From Ceratorhiza oryzae-sativae (taxonomy: Eukaryota; Basidiomycota; Agaricomycetes; Cantharellales; Ceratobasidiaceae): 64,000 nt of DNA. The notes below the pieces were generated by a model. The model searched no databases and was not told the DNA's origin. It worked only from the letters and a program-made list of their open reading frames with translations. Made by a program: the position numbers and the translations under genes. Location: NCBI GenBank assembly GCA_030998015.1, contig JARWMV010000232.1, positions 1,116,001-1,180,000 on the forward strand, read 5' to 3'. This document shows, in pieces, positions 38,401 through 50,231 of this stretch (its first letter is position 1; every line of letters starts with the position of its first letter).

Positions 38401-41141
38401 GAGGGTTGTAGAACACCTCGTGCACAATGACCCATAGACGGCGAACGAAGGTCAGGGTAAGCGCGGTCTGTCGAGGATCCTCGTGTTTGGCGTTCGCGAA
38501 CGCAGTAAGCGCTTCAGCGATGGCGAGGAAGCAAGGAATGTGGTCTTGAACGTTGGTTGTTGCAAGTAGAAGTGCACGCCAAGTTTGAAGCAGCACCTCC
38601 TATGGTGCAGCCACTGCTTCAGCGCATATAATTGGAATATTTTTCAATTACTCACTGCCGGTTCTCCATCATCAGTGGTTGGGATCCATCCGGGGAAATG
38701 CTTCCACGAAGTGAAAAGTTGCGGCCATTCGACGACGCGCTCATCCATGGAAAGTGGTCGTACATCTTCGGACTTGATGCCCTGGGAGACATTGGTATTT
38801 ACAGCCACAGCTAGCGCTTTCATGTCTGTACCTGCCAGCTGCTGCGTAAGTAGACTGGTGGGGACCACTGAAATTTCATCAATACCTCATCCCATCAACA
38901 AAGTGATCAACTTACGTTTGCGGTCGAGGGCCATGGAAGAAGCCGGGTCGGCGGTGGTTTCCTCGACGGACAAGAGGCGGCCAAGTAGCTCGGGAGCTCC
39001 AGGGCAATGCTCTTCGACCATACTCCTTACGCATCGACATGCCCGACGTAGCCGGCGCGCCGCAACCGCTTCGCTCCTATCTTTGGTCTCGAGCAACGAC
39101 GCAACGACCCCAAACCCAATGTTCTCAACAACGACCTGAGCCATGATCTTCTCGTTGACAAGGCTCTCTTGAGATTCGCCGCGACTCTTGTCATTCGCGT
39201 CGTATCGTTTCCAGGCCCATACAACGCAACCCCACAAGAGACCACCAGCAGAACGAATAGCCGCCTTCTTGGAGTTGAGAGCAATGCGTGCACATGTGAC
39301 AACAGAAGTGTGTAACGCCTGGCATGCAAAAAAGTTGCGCTCTACTAGTGTAACCAGCGAGGCTAGAACAGAGAATGCCCAGTGAGGAGTATCGCCAGCG
39401 CGGCCAGCCGCGCCAGGGGGATCTGGACCAAACTGCGAGAGAATATCCTTGACGCTCTTGAGAACCATAGCATTCTTGGCGTTCTTCTCCAAGTCGAACG
39501 TATCCACAATTGCCTCTGAGATTCGCCTTCGCGCTTCATACACGGCAGATAGGTCTAGGGGTGTCTTCGAGTCAGCAGCGGTGACCTCTTCTTCCTCCTC
39601 CCAGTCGAATAGCCCCTGGACAATGCCTCCCAACGCCAAGGCAGCTCGTTGTCGTATAAGAGGCATAGGCGATGCTAAGCATTTGATGATATCGGATATG
39701 AGGATAGGTAGCATGGGCCCGAAAATGCTGGGGTAATGGCTGCTCAACAGTTGTACCGCCTACAAACATAAATTAGACTGCAGGTTTGAAACGGTCCACA
39801 AAAAACTCACCGTTAACCCTTCCGAGGTGGACCCTTTCTTGCCCTCCCGTCCCAACTTGCCTTGTACTGCCATCTGAAGCGCAACGAATAGCGAGTCCGT
39901 GATACCAGGAGAGTGCATGATGGACAGCGGCAAGCGAACCATCTGCAAAGCCCAGAGTGCCGCGGTGTGTGTTTTACGAGGGTTGGGAGTAGGAAGGGGC
40001 ATAGTATTCGGAATGGATATCAGGACCTTGAGCATGTTGATCAGCTCGTCATCTAAAAATAACCACTAGAATCAGTGGCTTCGACCTATGCACTTGACCC
40101 GCTTACCAGTAAAGTGACATGAAATCGCCGGTTCATGAAAGACGACCGCCAAAACCCGAATCGCCGACTGTGAGACCAGCGACAGATCCCGAGCATACTT
40201 GACTTCGGCAGCCGTAAACCCACGCTTCTGTGTGGGTCCAGAGGGCGAGCCAGGTGGAGATGAAGAGCCATAAACATCCGACGAATAATCAGATGACCAC
40301 TCGTCAATTTCGTTGGGCTGGTACGGGGAAGACGCCATAAAAGAAACAGGCTTGACCAGCGCCCGAGCTACGTCACGAGCCAATGCGGTTGCGATGGCAG
40401 AGTGGTGCTGCTGGATCGGCTGGAGCAAAGGCAGATCAGACGTTATTTCGGTGTCCGTAGCTACACCATCCGGCCCAACGATCATCGCCTGAAGTCGTAG
40501 TCGAGCGAGCATTAGCGTATAGGCCTCGGCCAGATCGTGTAAACTCATAGGCAACGGCCCACAGACATCCAGCGTGTCACCGTCGATACGATTCGGCAAT
40601 GGGGCCAACGACACAGATGCAACAATCGTCGATGTAGGCGAAGAAAGATAGGTCGAACAACGCAGTGGGTCGTCTGGCACCGGAGACATCTCGCGCTTGC
40701 TTGCCTTGGGAACCGGCGTTGCCTCCTCCTCTAGCGTGATAACGCGCTCGGGCGTGCGTGATTTAAGAATCGAACGAGACGCTACAAATGCAGGAGGTCG
40801 CGAAGAGTATGATGGGAGAGCTCGCAAGGGCGTCGTGTACAAATGATGCGAATCTCGTTGGGCGAACGAGACCCTGTGCGATCGCGCCTTGGTGAGAAGA
40901 CTGGGCGGATGGAGGTTGACCGTCGACCGAAGGTGGCCGCGCGACCGATTTGGCGAAGATCGGGGCGAAACCGGTGGTCGGGGAGATCGCTTGATGCTCT
41001 GCTGGGGAGACCTAGGCACGCGAGGCGACAGTTGAAAGGCCTCAACAGTTTTTTGGGGGAAGACGTCGGCGACTGAGCAAACGGCACGTTCTCTTTCTCT
41101 GAAGGTCGACTCGACATGGGAGGTGTGAGAAGCGAAGTCAT
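35412..41141 (-). CDS. RIF1: Rif1, telomere/replication-timing regulator with PP1-docking motifs
   Basis: Rif1 recruits protein phosphatase 1 to chromatin to hold back origin firing and to control telomere and break-end handling. From the ATG at 41141 the N-terminus is disordered and contains RVSF (40864-40875) and SILK (40762-40773), the paired PP1-binding motifs, about 34 residues apart. The Rif1_N HEAT-repeat domain follows (about 40.6 to 37.2 kb), with stretches such as TAALWALQMVRLPLSIMHSP, RQRAALALGGIVQGLFDWEE and AAIRSAGGLLWGCVVWAWKR. The C-terminal part (37.2-35.4 kb) is acidic, Ser/Pro-rich and disordered, with basic patches (PRKRKSE, RRKRM), ending in a helix (EEMLAAMREQVARALALKR). 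The stop is at 35412. Many introns; roughly 1,700 residues. Near 41046-41056 the frame changes at a C5A6 run, either across a 53-nt intron or by an indel. Confidence 0.85.
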
Positions 41142-41530
41142 ATCCAACTCGCTGTTGGGAACAAGGTCAGCTTTGACCAAGTGAAATTGACCATGTGGAT
41201 ACAAGCGCACCTTGAATCGGCTCTCCAACGGTTGGGAGATTTGGATTAAGCCAGTCGCAAGACGTGGGTGTGGCGGTAGCAAGCAGCAAAGGAGCGAATG
41301 TTTGCAACCGAACTTGCGCCACCAGACTGATGGGTGTGACTTGGAACGTCAAGTCGAGGCCGAGGCAGCAAGCCTCGCCAAATACAACCTTCACAACAGA
41401 CACGGTCCCGTGACAGACCCCGAGCTTTGTCATCCCGCGAGCCTAATTCAGTCCTGGACTGTATGCTGCATAATAAGCCAAATGGAGAGCCAGCCCCAGC
41501 GCAAATTGTATATACGTGTCTACACGTCGG
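41142..41530. other. intergenic, no gene seen
   Basis: Presumed RIF1 promoter and the 3' UTR of the F-box-like gene. The open frames here are extensions or shadows of RIF1 exon 1. Confidence 0.55.
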
Positions 41531-42811
41531 CTAGTCGTCAATCGAGCACATCCAATCCATAGCACCCTCATCAAATGTCCATTCCGGCGCCTTGTTCTCG
41601 CTGCTAGATTCAAACACAACTTTCCTGAGTGAGGGGCATTGGCATTTCCAGTCCAAGATGACGTCCCGCTGAGTGTGATAAAAAGGGTCCCAAAATAGCT
41701 GTGGACACCTCAGACGAAGGCGAAAATATTCGAGGCGAGCCATGAGCGACATGGCCTTGCAGAGGCTCTCTGATGTGAGGTTAGAATATGCAACCTGCCG
41801 TTGCAAATGTCAGCTCGAAGCAACATTGCCCACTGTGTGCGCGTACCGTTGAAGATCTAACAATGCGAAGTTCGAAGCGGGACAAATGGGGCAGATATGC
41901 ACTGACGATAGTCAGCAGCTCTGGGGACAACTCTCCAACCTGCAAAGATAGGGAATGCATCCGCACTGTCGATTTTGCAAGCGTTGGGAGAGCTTCCTCC
42001 AAATTGCGAAGCGTTACTGCGCCGTATAACGAAAGGGACGAGACTGGTCGCCCAGGTACCACAGTCAATGCCTGTAAGAGCCTCCCCTCAAAGCTGGATA
42101 AACGAGGAAGTGCAGCCGGGCTTAAATAGGGTTCAGTGGCATCTCCCCGCATATGATCTGGTCCGGGTCTGACGATCTTGAGCACCTTAATAGACGGCTG
42201 CATCTCCAAGAATCGGCACAACGTCTGATCCCATTGAAACCATGTAGTGAACTGGTACAACTGGAACGCATTCGTAAGAATTCTTCTGGTTGCCCACTGG
42301 TGATGGAACCTCCAGGCAATCGACAAACTAGTCAGGTTAGGGCAGCAGTCGATCGCGGCTACCACAAGTTTCAGACCAGCTGGCAATAGAACAAACTCTA
42401 CGTCAAGCAGCTCGGCCACGATCGAAGACACAAAATTCGCCTTTCGGGAATTATGGACCAGTGTGCCAGCGAGCTTAATGGCCTTGGATCCGGTGGTGAA
42501 TCTCACGGAAGAATATAGCCGTGAGTCGGCTGAACGAGCAAACGCGTGACAACATTGTCCAAGTGATACCAGGGTTACAGCATCTGCCACGTTTGAGATT
42601 ATTATGTCAAAGATCTCGTTGGGGAAAATAGCAAGGTACGAGAGTGCTGTGCGATTTTTGAATGTAAGACGATATGTATACGAGGCCGAGACACAGCAAA
42701 CCGCGCACCCATTTGGCCTGCTAGGACGCCAGGGGAAATTCTGTCCGAGGCAACCGGCTTGACATAGGTTTGAACGATTCCATGTTCGTGTAGCGGGGCG
42801 GTGGAAGACAT
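41531..42811 (-). CDS. F-box-like / leucine-rich-repeat protein
   Basis: One of the expanded F-box-like families of Agaricomycetes, presumed substrate adaptors for SCF ubiquitin ligases. The F-box-like helix region is YLAIFPNEIFDIIISNVADA followed by VTLVSLGQCCHAFARSADS (42540-42640). Irregular leucine-rich repeats follow: NLTSLSIAWRFHHQW, SIKVLKIVRPGP, LPRLSSFEGRLLQALTVVPG, VRMHSLSLQVGELSPELLTI, LPHLSRFELRIVRSS. A C-terminal exon (41531-41800) reads LEYFRLRLRCPQLFWD and ends EWTFDEGAMDWMCSIDD. The N-terminal ~60 codons change frame near 42680-42700, so the start at 42811 is uncertain and another intron or a later start is possible. The 5' end lies about 200 bp from the transposon's left end. 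Confidence 0.65.
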
Positions 42812-43016
42812 CAGACGCTCCACTATCTGTCCGGACAGTCGATTGTGCGCACAGCCGTCGGGCTCGGGTTAATGTACTGCTGCGGATGCTGGAAATCGGT
42901 GCAGAGGCCTACTATGTCGGTTTGTAGGGAACGATATCCGGGCGCAGGTTAGTGACAGTATGGACAGGGGCCTATAGTTGGGGTGTTCCACTGTTGTTCC
43001 GAGTTAAGTCGATATA

Positions 43017-43065
43017 CAGTCATTGACCACGTGCCGAGACACTATCACGTGCCGAGACACTGCCC
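43017..43065 (+). repeat. left terminal inverted repeat, 49 bp
   Basis: It matches the reverse complement of 45307-45355 at every base. It contains two direct copies of the 16-mer CACGTGCCGAGACACT, at 43029-43044 and 43047-43062, separated by AT; each copy begins with the palindrome CACGTG. The copies are likely transposase-binding sites. Confidence 0.95.
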
Positions 43066-43135
43066 TGGGTCCTGCCTCCCATCTTTGTACAGAAGCCCGT
43101 TTATCATCTGTGATTTCTGTTTAATTACACCTGCA

Positions 43136-45273
43136 ATGGTCAATCGAGCCAAATCCTTGAACCAGCGACGTGTTCAGTTCTCGGATGAGAAAGAAATGCT
43201 TATACAAGAAGTCCTTTCTCGTTATAGATCTCGCCCCATACACACTATTAGTGGCCGAAGCCGCCCAAAAGGGATGAGAGTCATATGCAAGGAGGTTTCA
43301 GATGAGCATGCAAGAGCAACTGGCAGGCGGATCGAACTCAGCCCATCCACTTTAGCACATCGGGCCAAAGGTCGCCAATCTCAGAGGAAGGCTCGGGAGG
43401 CTCAAGCTCATTTTACAAAATCCGAGTCCCAGGTACTCTGCCAGCATGCTATTAGCGTAGCCAAACGGGGCTTTCCATTCTCTCCCAAGCGGCTTGCCGA
43501 ACATGCTAATTACCTGCTCCGTCTCCGTACACCTAGTTTCTCTGGTGTTGGCATCCACTGGACTCGCCGATTTGTTGATACCCATCACACTGAGCTGACT
43601 ATGCTTTCCTCTCGGTCTCTTGATGGTGTACGGGCAAGTGCAGTTAACGAAACCACAGTGGGCGCCTGGTTTGACATGGTGGATGAGACAATCACCCAGC
43701 ATAATATTCAACCCAAAGATACATATGGCACCGACGAGGTAGGCTTACAGCCAAAGAAAGGGGAGAGTGAACGAGTGATTGGGCCGCAAGGAGTGAAGAT
43801 TGTGTATCAGGTCCGCTCCGGGAGTCGTGAAACAATCACAATAATTGTCACGATCTGTGCCGATGGAACTAGTATTGAGCCAATCGTAATATTCAAAGGG
43901 AAACGTTACCTTCTCAGCTGGGATCAGGAGAATCCACTTAATGCCTCGTACGTCTAAATGTCCTATATAACAGTATTAGCATTAACAATCAAACTAGGAT
44001 TGCATGTTCAGCTAAAGGCTGGGTAACAGGAGAAATTGCACTCGGCTGGATCGAGGACTTTGACAAGAGGACAAGAGAGAAGGCCAACGGGCGGTATCGA
44101 CTCCTACTTGTTGACGGACACGTCTCACATATTGGCTTTGAGCTTCTGGAGTATGCTCGGACTCACAAGATCGAGATGCTATGCTATCCGTCCCACACAA
44201 CGCACATACTCCAAGGTCTCGACCGTGTCTGTTTTGGCCCGCTCAAGAAATATTGGTCTGAAGAGAGGGACAAACACGAGCAGCACAGTGGACCGGTCAC
44301 CAAATCAAACTTCCTTCAAGTACTCGCGTGTGCGTATAAACGTGCACTCACAGAAGAAACCATCAAATCCGCCTTTCGAGTGACTGGGATAGTACCGTTT
44401 GATCCCTCGGTTATCGGACTCGACGATCTGGCCCCAGCGACCGAACATTCTTGCAGAGGCTCGCTCCCCCTATCCCAACCTGCTCCGGTTCAAGCGATTG
44501 TCGATTTTTTGCAGAACACCCCAAAACCGGACGATGAGAACGCCGCCACCGAGCTTCGAGAGAAGCTTTCGGAGACTTCGGTTGGGTTTCTAGTCTCGAC
44601 CTCACCAATTCCGGTCGAAAACGCAAGGCTCCCGAGCCTATCATACAAGCCCTTAGATCCCATTGACGAACAGACGATGGCCCTTACCGAAGTTTCTGTA
44701 ACATCCATGCTCGAAAGGTCCTTACAGGGCGCTCTTAAAGGCTTGATTGAGCGCGATCGCATTCGAACAGCAACCGAGCAACGCCTGGCGGCTCAAATGG
44801 CGCTCCAGGGTCTCTACTGTGACCGACTTCGAAGCCTACTTGCAGGGAAACGGAATAGTCAGAAGCAAGAACGCGGCCAGTTCTTGGGTGACAGGATGCC
44901 AGTGGTGCTCACCGGCGATTCTTACCACGATTTTGCTGCCAAGAAACGAGAGCAGCGGCAACAAGATGAGGAACGTCGCGAGGCTATTGCCGAAGCGAAG
45001 CGCGAGCACAAGGAAGAAGTGGAGAAATGGAAACAGGAGAACGAGGAACGAATAAAGAGAAACCGTGCTAACACGGAAGCATGGAAAGATGAGGTGAAGG
45101 CGTGGAAATTGGAAAAGGAGATGGCGAAGGCAGAGAAACGAGGGCCGAGATGGCACAAACCAATAAAACCGAAAGCAGAGAAGGGGGTACCAAAGCCTAA
45201 ACTCACCCTTCCTGAATATCTTAGCAATATCGAAGAGAGTGAGAGTGATAGTGACGACGATGATGATGAATAA
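43136..45273 (+). CDS. pogo/Fot1-like transposase (CENP-B HTH + DDE)
   Basis: Cut-and-paste transposase of 695 residues in two exons, 43136-43947 and 43998-45273, with a 50-nt intron (GTACGT...CTAG) that joins in frame. Residues about 1-80 are basic with an HTH-like segment; 93-155 form a CENP-B-type HTH (FPFSPKRLAEHANYLLRL, WTRRFVDTH). The catalytic domain has D200 (TYGTDEVGLQ), D310 (YRLLLVDGHVSH) and D346 (SHTTHILQGLDRVCFGPL), a DD35D triad with all three acids present. The C-terminus (about 530-680) is a strongly charged coiled coil (EEVEKWKQENEERIKRNRAN) with an acidic end (SESDSDDDDDE). There is no stop or frameshift, so activity is possible. Confidence 0.93.
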
Positions 45274-45306
45274 GTGTAAATACAATGGAATTTCGTGCTG
45301 TTCAAC

Positions 45307-45355
45307 GGGCAGTGTCTCGGCACGTGATAGTGTCTCGGCACGTGGTCAATGACTG
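45307..45355 (-). repeat. right terminal inverted repeat, 49 bp
   Basis: Perfect inverted copy of 43017-43065, including both nested 16-bp motifs. It is followed by TA at 45356-45357. Confidence 0.95.
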
Positions 45356-45646
45356 TAAATCGGAAAAGGGAAGTGTATAAACCAAAGGAAGACGATCAAC
45401 AAGAGTCAATGGGGCGGTCGATCGATGGAGACCTCGATTGTGCCCAGCTAGCGAAGAGTCGATTGCCAGGGGTTTTGGCAGCAGATAAAGAGTGGCAGTG
45501 ATGCCGACACGGATCGAGATCGTTACAGTACACGTCAGTGCCGGCACTGCCTCTGACCTGCGGTGGTTAAGCGCACATTGCCCCGGCGACTGCGGGTTTG
45601 GTGCTTATCCATCGCTCACCAACGCTCGGCCAAACTCAACCGCAAC

Positions 45647-48600
45647 ATGCCCCGTGTCCAGTCTGCGGGATCGGCCTCGGCGTCGACGTCGAGCACGCCT
45701 CAATCTCTCAAACGCAACCAGGCGAGTGCACCCACGCTCGTGACCTCGGGCATGGACTCACCCGAGCTCAATGTTTACAGGCCTGCCACCAATGTCGCAA
45801 ACGCAAATTGGTAAGTCGACCCATGCTGCAGAGATCCTCCGCGCTAAGCATATCACCGATAACTTGGCACAGAAATGGTGAGCAGCCATCCGCACGGCAA
45901 TCAACTCTCCAGCTAATCATCTTTCAGTAATGCGCAAAAGCCCTGCGCAACGTGCACGAAATCACACAGGCTCGCTGTCGCCGCGAATCCTACCTTGGCG
46001 GGGACAGAACCAGAGTGTACATTCGACGAGTTTACCGCTGACAACCCCCCGCCCGCACCAGAGGGCCCACGGGCAAAATACCAGAGGCTTGAAAACAGAA
46101 TCAGTACGCTCACCCCATTAGTCTGCTGCCAAGTATGTTTATTGACCGACATCAGATGAGCTCGAGGCACTCCTAAGAGAACAGGCTGCCAAAGAAGCAA
46201 GTACAAGTGCGGCTTCGTTGCCCACCCCTTCATCCAGCCATGCTAGCCCCGTCAATTCCCTCCCTTTGCCTCAACCAAGCCCTGACAGGCTCAATAGCGA
46301 CTTATCTGGGTTCCTTACCACGCACCCCTTGATCGAAAACGTTCAAGATGCCTCTCAAGATAAATCGAACCCCTTCCTCCCTATATCCCCCCCAGGAGCG
46401 TACATAACTGCTACTAGCCCGTCCAACGCCGGTCAACTCACGATTGGCGAATGGCCCCGCCGGTTCCCTCCGCCCGACCTGCTGCATCACCTTATCGACT
46501 TATTTTTCAGCTGCTATCCTCACGCACACTACCTCTTACATCGGCCGACCTTCATGGCGTCTTTAACCTTTCCCCCAAAGTCACCAGCATTCCCGCATTC
46601 CTCGCTCATCCACTCTATATGCGCCTATGCCAGTGTCTTTTCTCCTCGGGTTGACACGCCGACGCCAGCACCAAAGAGTGGAGTGTTCCCAACCAATCTA
46701 GTCGACCCAGTCATCGATAACTCGTTTGCGGAGAAACACGTTCGGTGGTCTAGGCAAGCAAGGGATGAAGCAACTAGCTTGGGGTCCAATTTGATTGAAT
46801 GCACACAATGTATGTGTTATTTCGCACGCTTGTTTCCTATTCATTGACCTGGTCCACAGCTCTGGTTATAATGGTCGGCTACTACCACCTGCAGGGTCGC
46901 TGGGTTGAGCTATGGGCGTCTGCTGGCTTGGCTCTTCGGTACTGTGTCCCTCTTGGTCTGAACAACCGCGCCGGGTTCCATACTGCACGAACTCACCCTA
47001 AGACCTGGCTTCGGAGCGTAAGTTGTTCGATATTCTGGAATTAGAACACAGTTGTAACTCCCAGACAGGGCGGAAGGAGCATACTCGCAGAACCAGAGAA
47101 TGCGATCGAACGGGAGACTCGAGTCAACTTGTTCTGGATCACATATGCATACGAGAGGTTTCAAACTGCGCCTGGACCTTGGGGTAAGTGTAGCCGAGCG
47201 ACTCGCGTCCGACCTATGGTCAAATCTAATTGTTTACGCTTGTACTAGCGATGAGCCTAGATGATGAAGACATTAGTCAAGTTTTTCCTGGGAAGCTTGA
47301 AGACTTTGAAATGGGTGTACGTGCCTACATACGACCACCCCAGTTCTTGTCTAAGCAGATCCGCCTTGTAGAGTGACATCGAGGAAAACAGACAAAATAT
47401 GCAAACACCTCAGTTCCTTTCAGTTCACCCTCCTGAAACCACCGATAGTTTTCTTCTATATATCAAGGGTGTGTACAAGTATACCGATTTAAAAAGCTTG
47501 GCTAAAATCTTTGTTTAGCTGCCGTTTTGTTGTCCAAGGTATAGTAGGATTTCTCCCTACATGTCGCCTTGCCTCATTTCGTGTTTCAGGTCAAAATCTT
47601 AAGTCTTCGGGTTGGGCATCGCTACCCAAACATCAAGGATGTCCGAGATACACCAGCATTTAGACATTTAGAGAGTACTATCGCAGTGTTCAGGTACAAC
47701 ATATATACCAATAAGCGTTGCGGAGTAACTAACTCAAACCCCAGGAGCACCTTCCCTCCTGGTTTCCAAGAACCCATCACTCAAAATACTCGAGGATTCG
47801 ATACGCAGCTCTATGTCGCTCACCTGATTCCTCACGTGTGAGTCGACTTCAATCAATTCCCTTGCCATTACTAATGCTATCGCTAACGCAGTGCTATTAT
47901 CTTAATGCACGAAGAGGTAATTTGGGCCACCAACATCGCACTAGATTGAATGCTCTCTGATCGCTTTTTTTTTTTCCAGCACGCACAAATGGAATCTCCC
48001 AACTGCCTTTCCGCTCAGAAATCGCTGTTGGCGGCACGAGCGATTCTAGATCTTGTATACGTTGTTTGCTCAACGAGTTACGATATCACTCGACTGCCCC
48101 CAGTGTAAGCGTGTTTTCTTTACGGCCCCACTCTAGCTAATCATGCTCTTAGGGTAACTGTACGTGATAAACGCATGGGATATAGGTCACTAAGCTTATT
48201 TTTACATAGTTCGGCTGGATGATGTCCGCTCGTGTTCTGGTCAGTCATTTGAATCTGTCTGTAGCATAGAGAGCCTATCTGAAGACGACTAAATTAGATT
48301 CGAGTCCTAAAACACAAATACCAGGCGGGCTTGAGAAACGAGGCCACAACAATGCGTTCTGAAGTAGAGGTGATTCGGTATGCTCAATGTATCTTGTACT
48401 ATGTGTTCAGCGCTCATTATCGTTAGGCTCGCATTCTTACGCATGGGAGAGCGCATCCCGATGGCTACTAGACACCTAAAGATAATCGACGAACTTCTTG
48501 AAGTGCGCACATTTTTACCTTTTGAGAGTATTTGACGTTAACACCTTTCACCAACAGACTGAACTCATCAACTTTGACGATAGCGTTTACGGCTCGTGCA

Positions 48601-48893
48601 GCTATAGTCAAATTTACGATCCAAATTTTATTCGGGAGGGCGCAAGCTACGATTGGCCGGGAGCCTCCGTGGTGGAGATCACAAGTCAAGATACCAGCGC
48701 AACGGCATCAAGCCATATGCCCACACCAGACCTAGGCATTATGCCAGACGTTGTTGCGGACATGGGTCCCATTTTGACCGATATTCCAACCTCGGCGTCG
48801 GCGACGTTAGAGCACTTGCTGCAGTCTATGGATTCTGACTCATTTTTGCTCGCGAGTGGATATGGTGATATTACACAGCTTCCCCTTTTCTAG
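45647..48893 (+). CDS. Zn2Cys6 fungal transcription factor
   Basis: Nuclear DNA-binding regulator, target unknown. Exon 1 (45647-45739, MPRVQSAGSASASTSS...) splices over a short 41-nt intron to exon 2 (45781-45810, ACHQCRKRKL), then to a 5-nt exon 3 (45873-45877) and exon 4 (from 45928). Joined, they give ACHQCRKRKLKCNAQKPCAT and then C, that is C-x2-C-x6-C-x5-C-x2-C, with the sixth cysteine about 20 residues on (AGTEPECTFDEF), the long-loop form common in basidiomycetes. Then come a short helix (LEALLREQAAKEAS) and the middle homology region: PPPDLLHHLIDLFFSCYPHA, LLHRPTF, HHLQGRW-like YYHLQGRWVELWAS, RETRVNLFWITYAYERF. C-terminal exons include HEEHAQMESPNCLSAQKSLL and TFGWMMSARV; the end is GYGDITQLPLF, stop at 48893. 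About a dozen exons. The transposon lies in its upstream region. Confidence 0.85.
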
Positions 48894-50231
48894 AGGTTGA
48901 ATCTTTTGACTCGGGTTTGTTTTCTCGCTATTGGTGGAGATTTGTACTACCTACATAGGTTATTTTTTTTAATACGGTATGCCTTTAGGTCCGGACATAT
49001 CACATTGTTCATGCACCTCAGGGCAGTAGGTCTACGCGACTTTAATTGTACAGCCAGGGAGAAGGGCCTGTATTATAGGAACAGTCTGCGAACAGGAACA
49101 ATCATGAGATGAACAGAACTTTCAGAAAATTGATGAGGGCTGACGAGTCTGGTGTGGAAGCCAACCATAACGATTGAGGGAGTGTGATGTCAGCAACAGG
49201 TCAAGTCAAGAGCCTCAAACCTATGTCTCATCAAGAGCTGGTTGAGATCCACAGATGTGCTCACGCCAGACGGTGGATAGTACCATGCACGCGGTGGGGT
49301 GTTGCCCCGGCACAAGCCCGTGAGCGAGCAACCAATGCCCCAACTCGCGCAGATGCCTTAGCGCCAGGACCAAATGCTCCAGCTCGACGGATACCCATAT
49401 CGGCCGAGGGTTTGCTCGTGCGTGCGGCTCAACCCATGGAGCCAGACAGAAATAATGGAATGTGGTGCGAATGGGCGGAGCGGTGGCTCGATGCCCCAAT
49501 ACGAAGAACCTGTTAGGCACGGCGAGTTCTACCGTGCGCCCGGCTTCACCTTTCATATCGTTGCTCTTGTTCAGGAACGATCCACCCAAGGTTTGAACGT
49601 GAGACCACCAATAAAACGGCTCATCCACTCTCAGATCTTCATGGAACCTTTATCTGAATTTTCTTTATGTGTGCAACGAGTGAGTTCCCCAGAGCACTCG
49701 ACGTCGGGAGCTGTGTATGCTTGTTTACCATCCTTCTTCCTGGTCGTGTAATGGCCAAAATTCAGTGACTACAAGGCGCATACATTCAGTTTCGGCCATG
49801 GTAATTAAAGACACCACACATTCATTTATGTGACTGGACAATGAAGCGTTGGTCCCGCTTGATACAGGGAGCTCATAAGTCGCTTTGAGATAATTCTATT
49901 CAGCGCTTTGACTGAATATTCAATGTTCAAATAAGGACCTCTGGCAAACATCGTGAAACCAACATCTTCACCAGAAATTGTACATCTAGCTTCATTAAGA
50001 CCACTTGGGGATCTGGTTACATTGTTTCGCATATCTAATAGCTCAGCTTCAATATTTTAATCATCGTGACAGGCGGAGCAGCCGGCCCGTTGGTCTGCTT
50101 CCATATCCTGTCTGAGCCGGATCTCCGAGAACTTGCTTTCAATCGCTGAGAATGAGACCCAATATTGAAATGCGGAGCCAATTATATATACCATCCGCCT
50201 CGATTACTCTTCCGCTACGATTTTTGCAGCA
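48894..50231. other. 1.3 kb without a supportable gene
   Basis: Overlapping frames at 49184-49516 (plus), 49374-49751 (plus) and 49221-49628 (minus) are open for 110-135 codons, but none shows motifs or plausible exon partners. The region is otherwise AT-rich and presumably holds the dehydrogenase promoter near 50100-50230. Confidence 0.5.

Larger units (their letters stand above)
43017..45355 (+). mobile_element. complete pogo/Fot1-type (Tc1-mariner superfamily) DNA transposon
   Basis: A 2,339-bp element bounded by perfect 49-bp terminal inverted repeats (43017-43065 and 45307-45355), starting CAGTCATTGACC and ending GGTCAATGACTG, and flanked on each side by TA (43015-43016 and 45356-45357), the target duplication of this superfamily. 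Inside is one intact two-exon transposase gene filling most of the element. The CAGT terminus, TA target and CENP-B/DDE transposase agree with the pogo/Fot1 group. It sits between an F-box-like gene and a Zn2Cys6 gene, 291 bp before the latter's ATG and in the same orientation. Identical TIRs and an unbroken gene suggest a recent insertion. Confidence 0.93.

Noticed and set aside
49184..49751. Overlapping frames on both strands
   Set aside because: Mutually overlapping, unbiased toward either strand, no motifs; cannot be told from chance.
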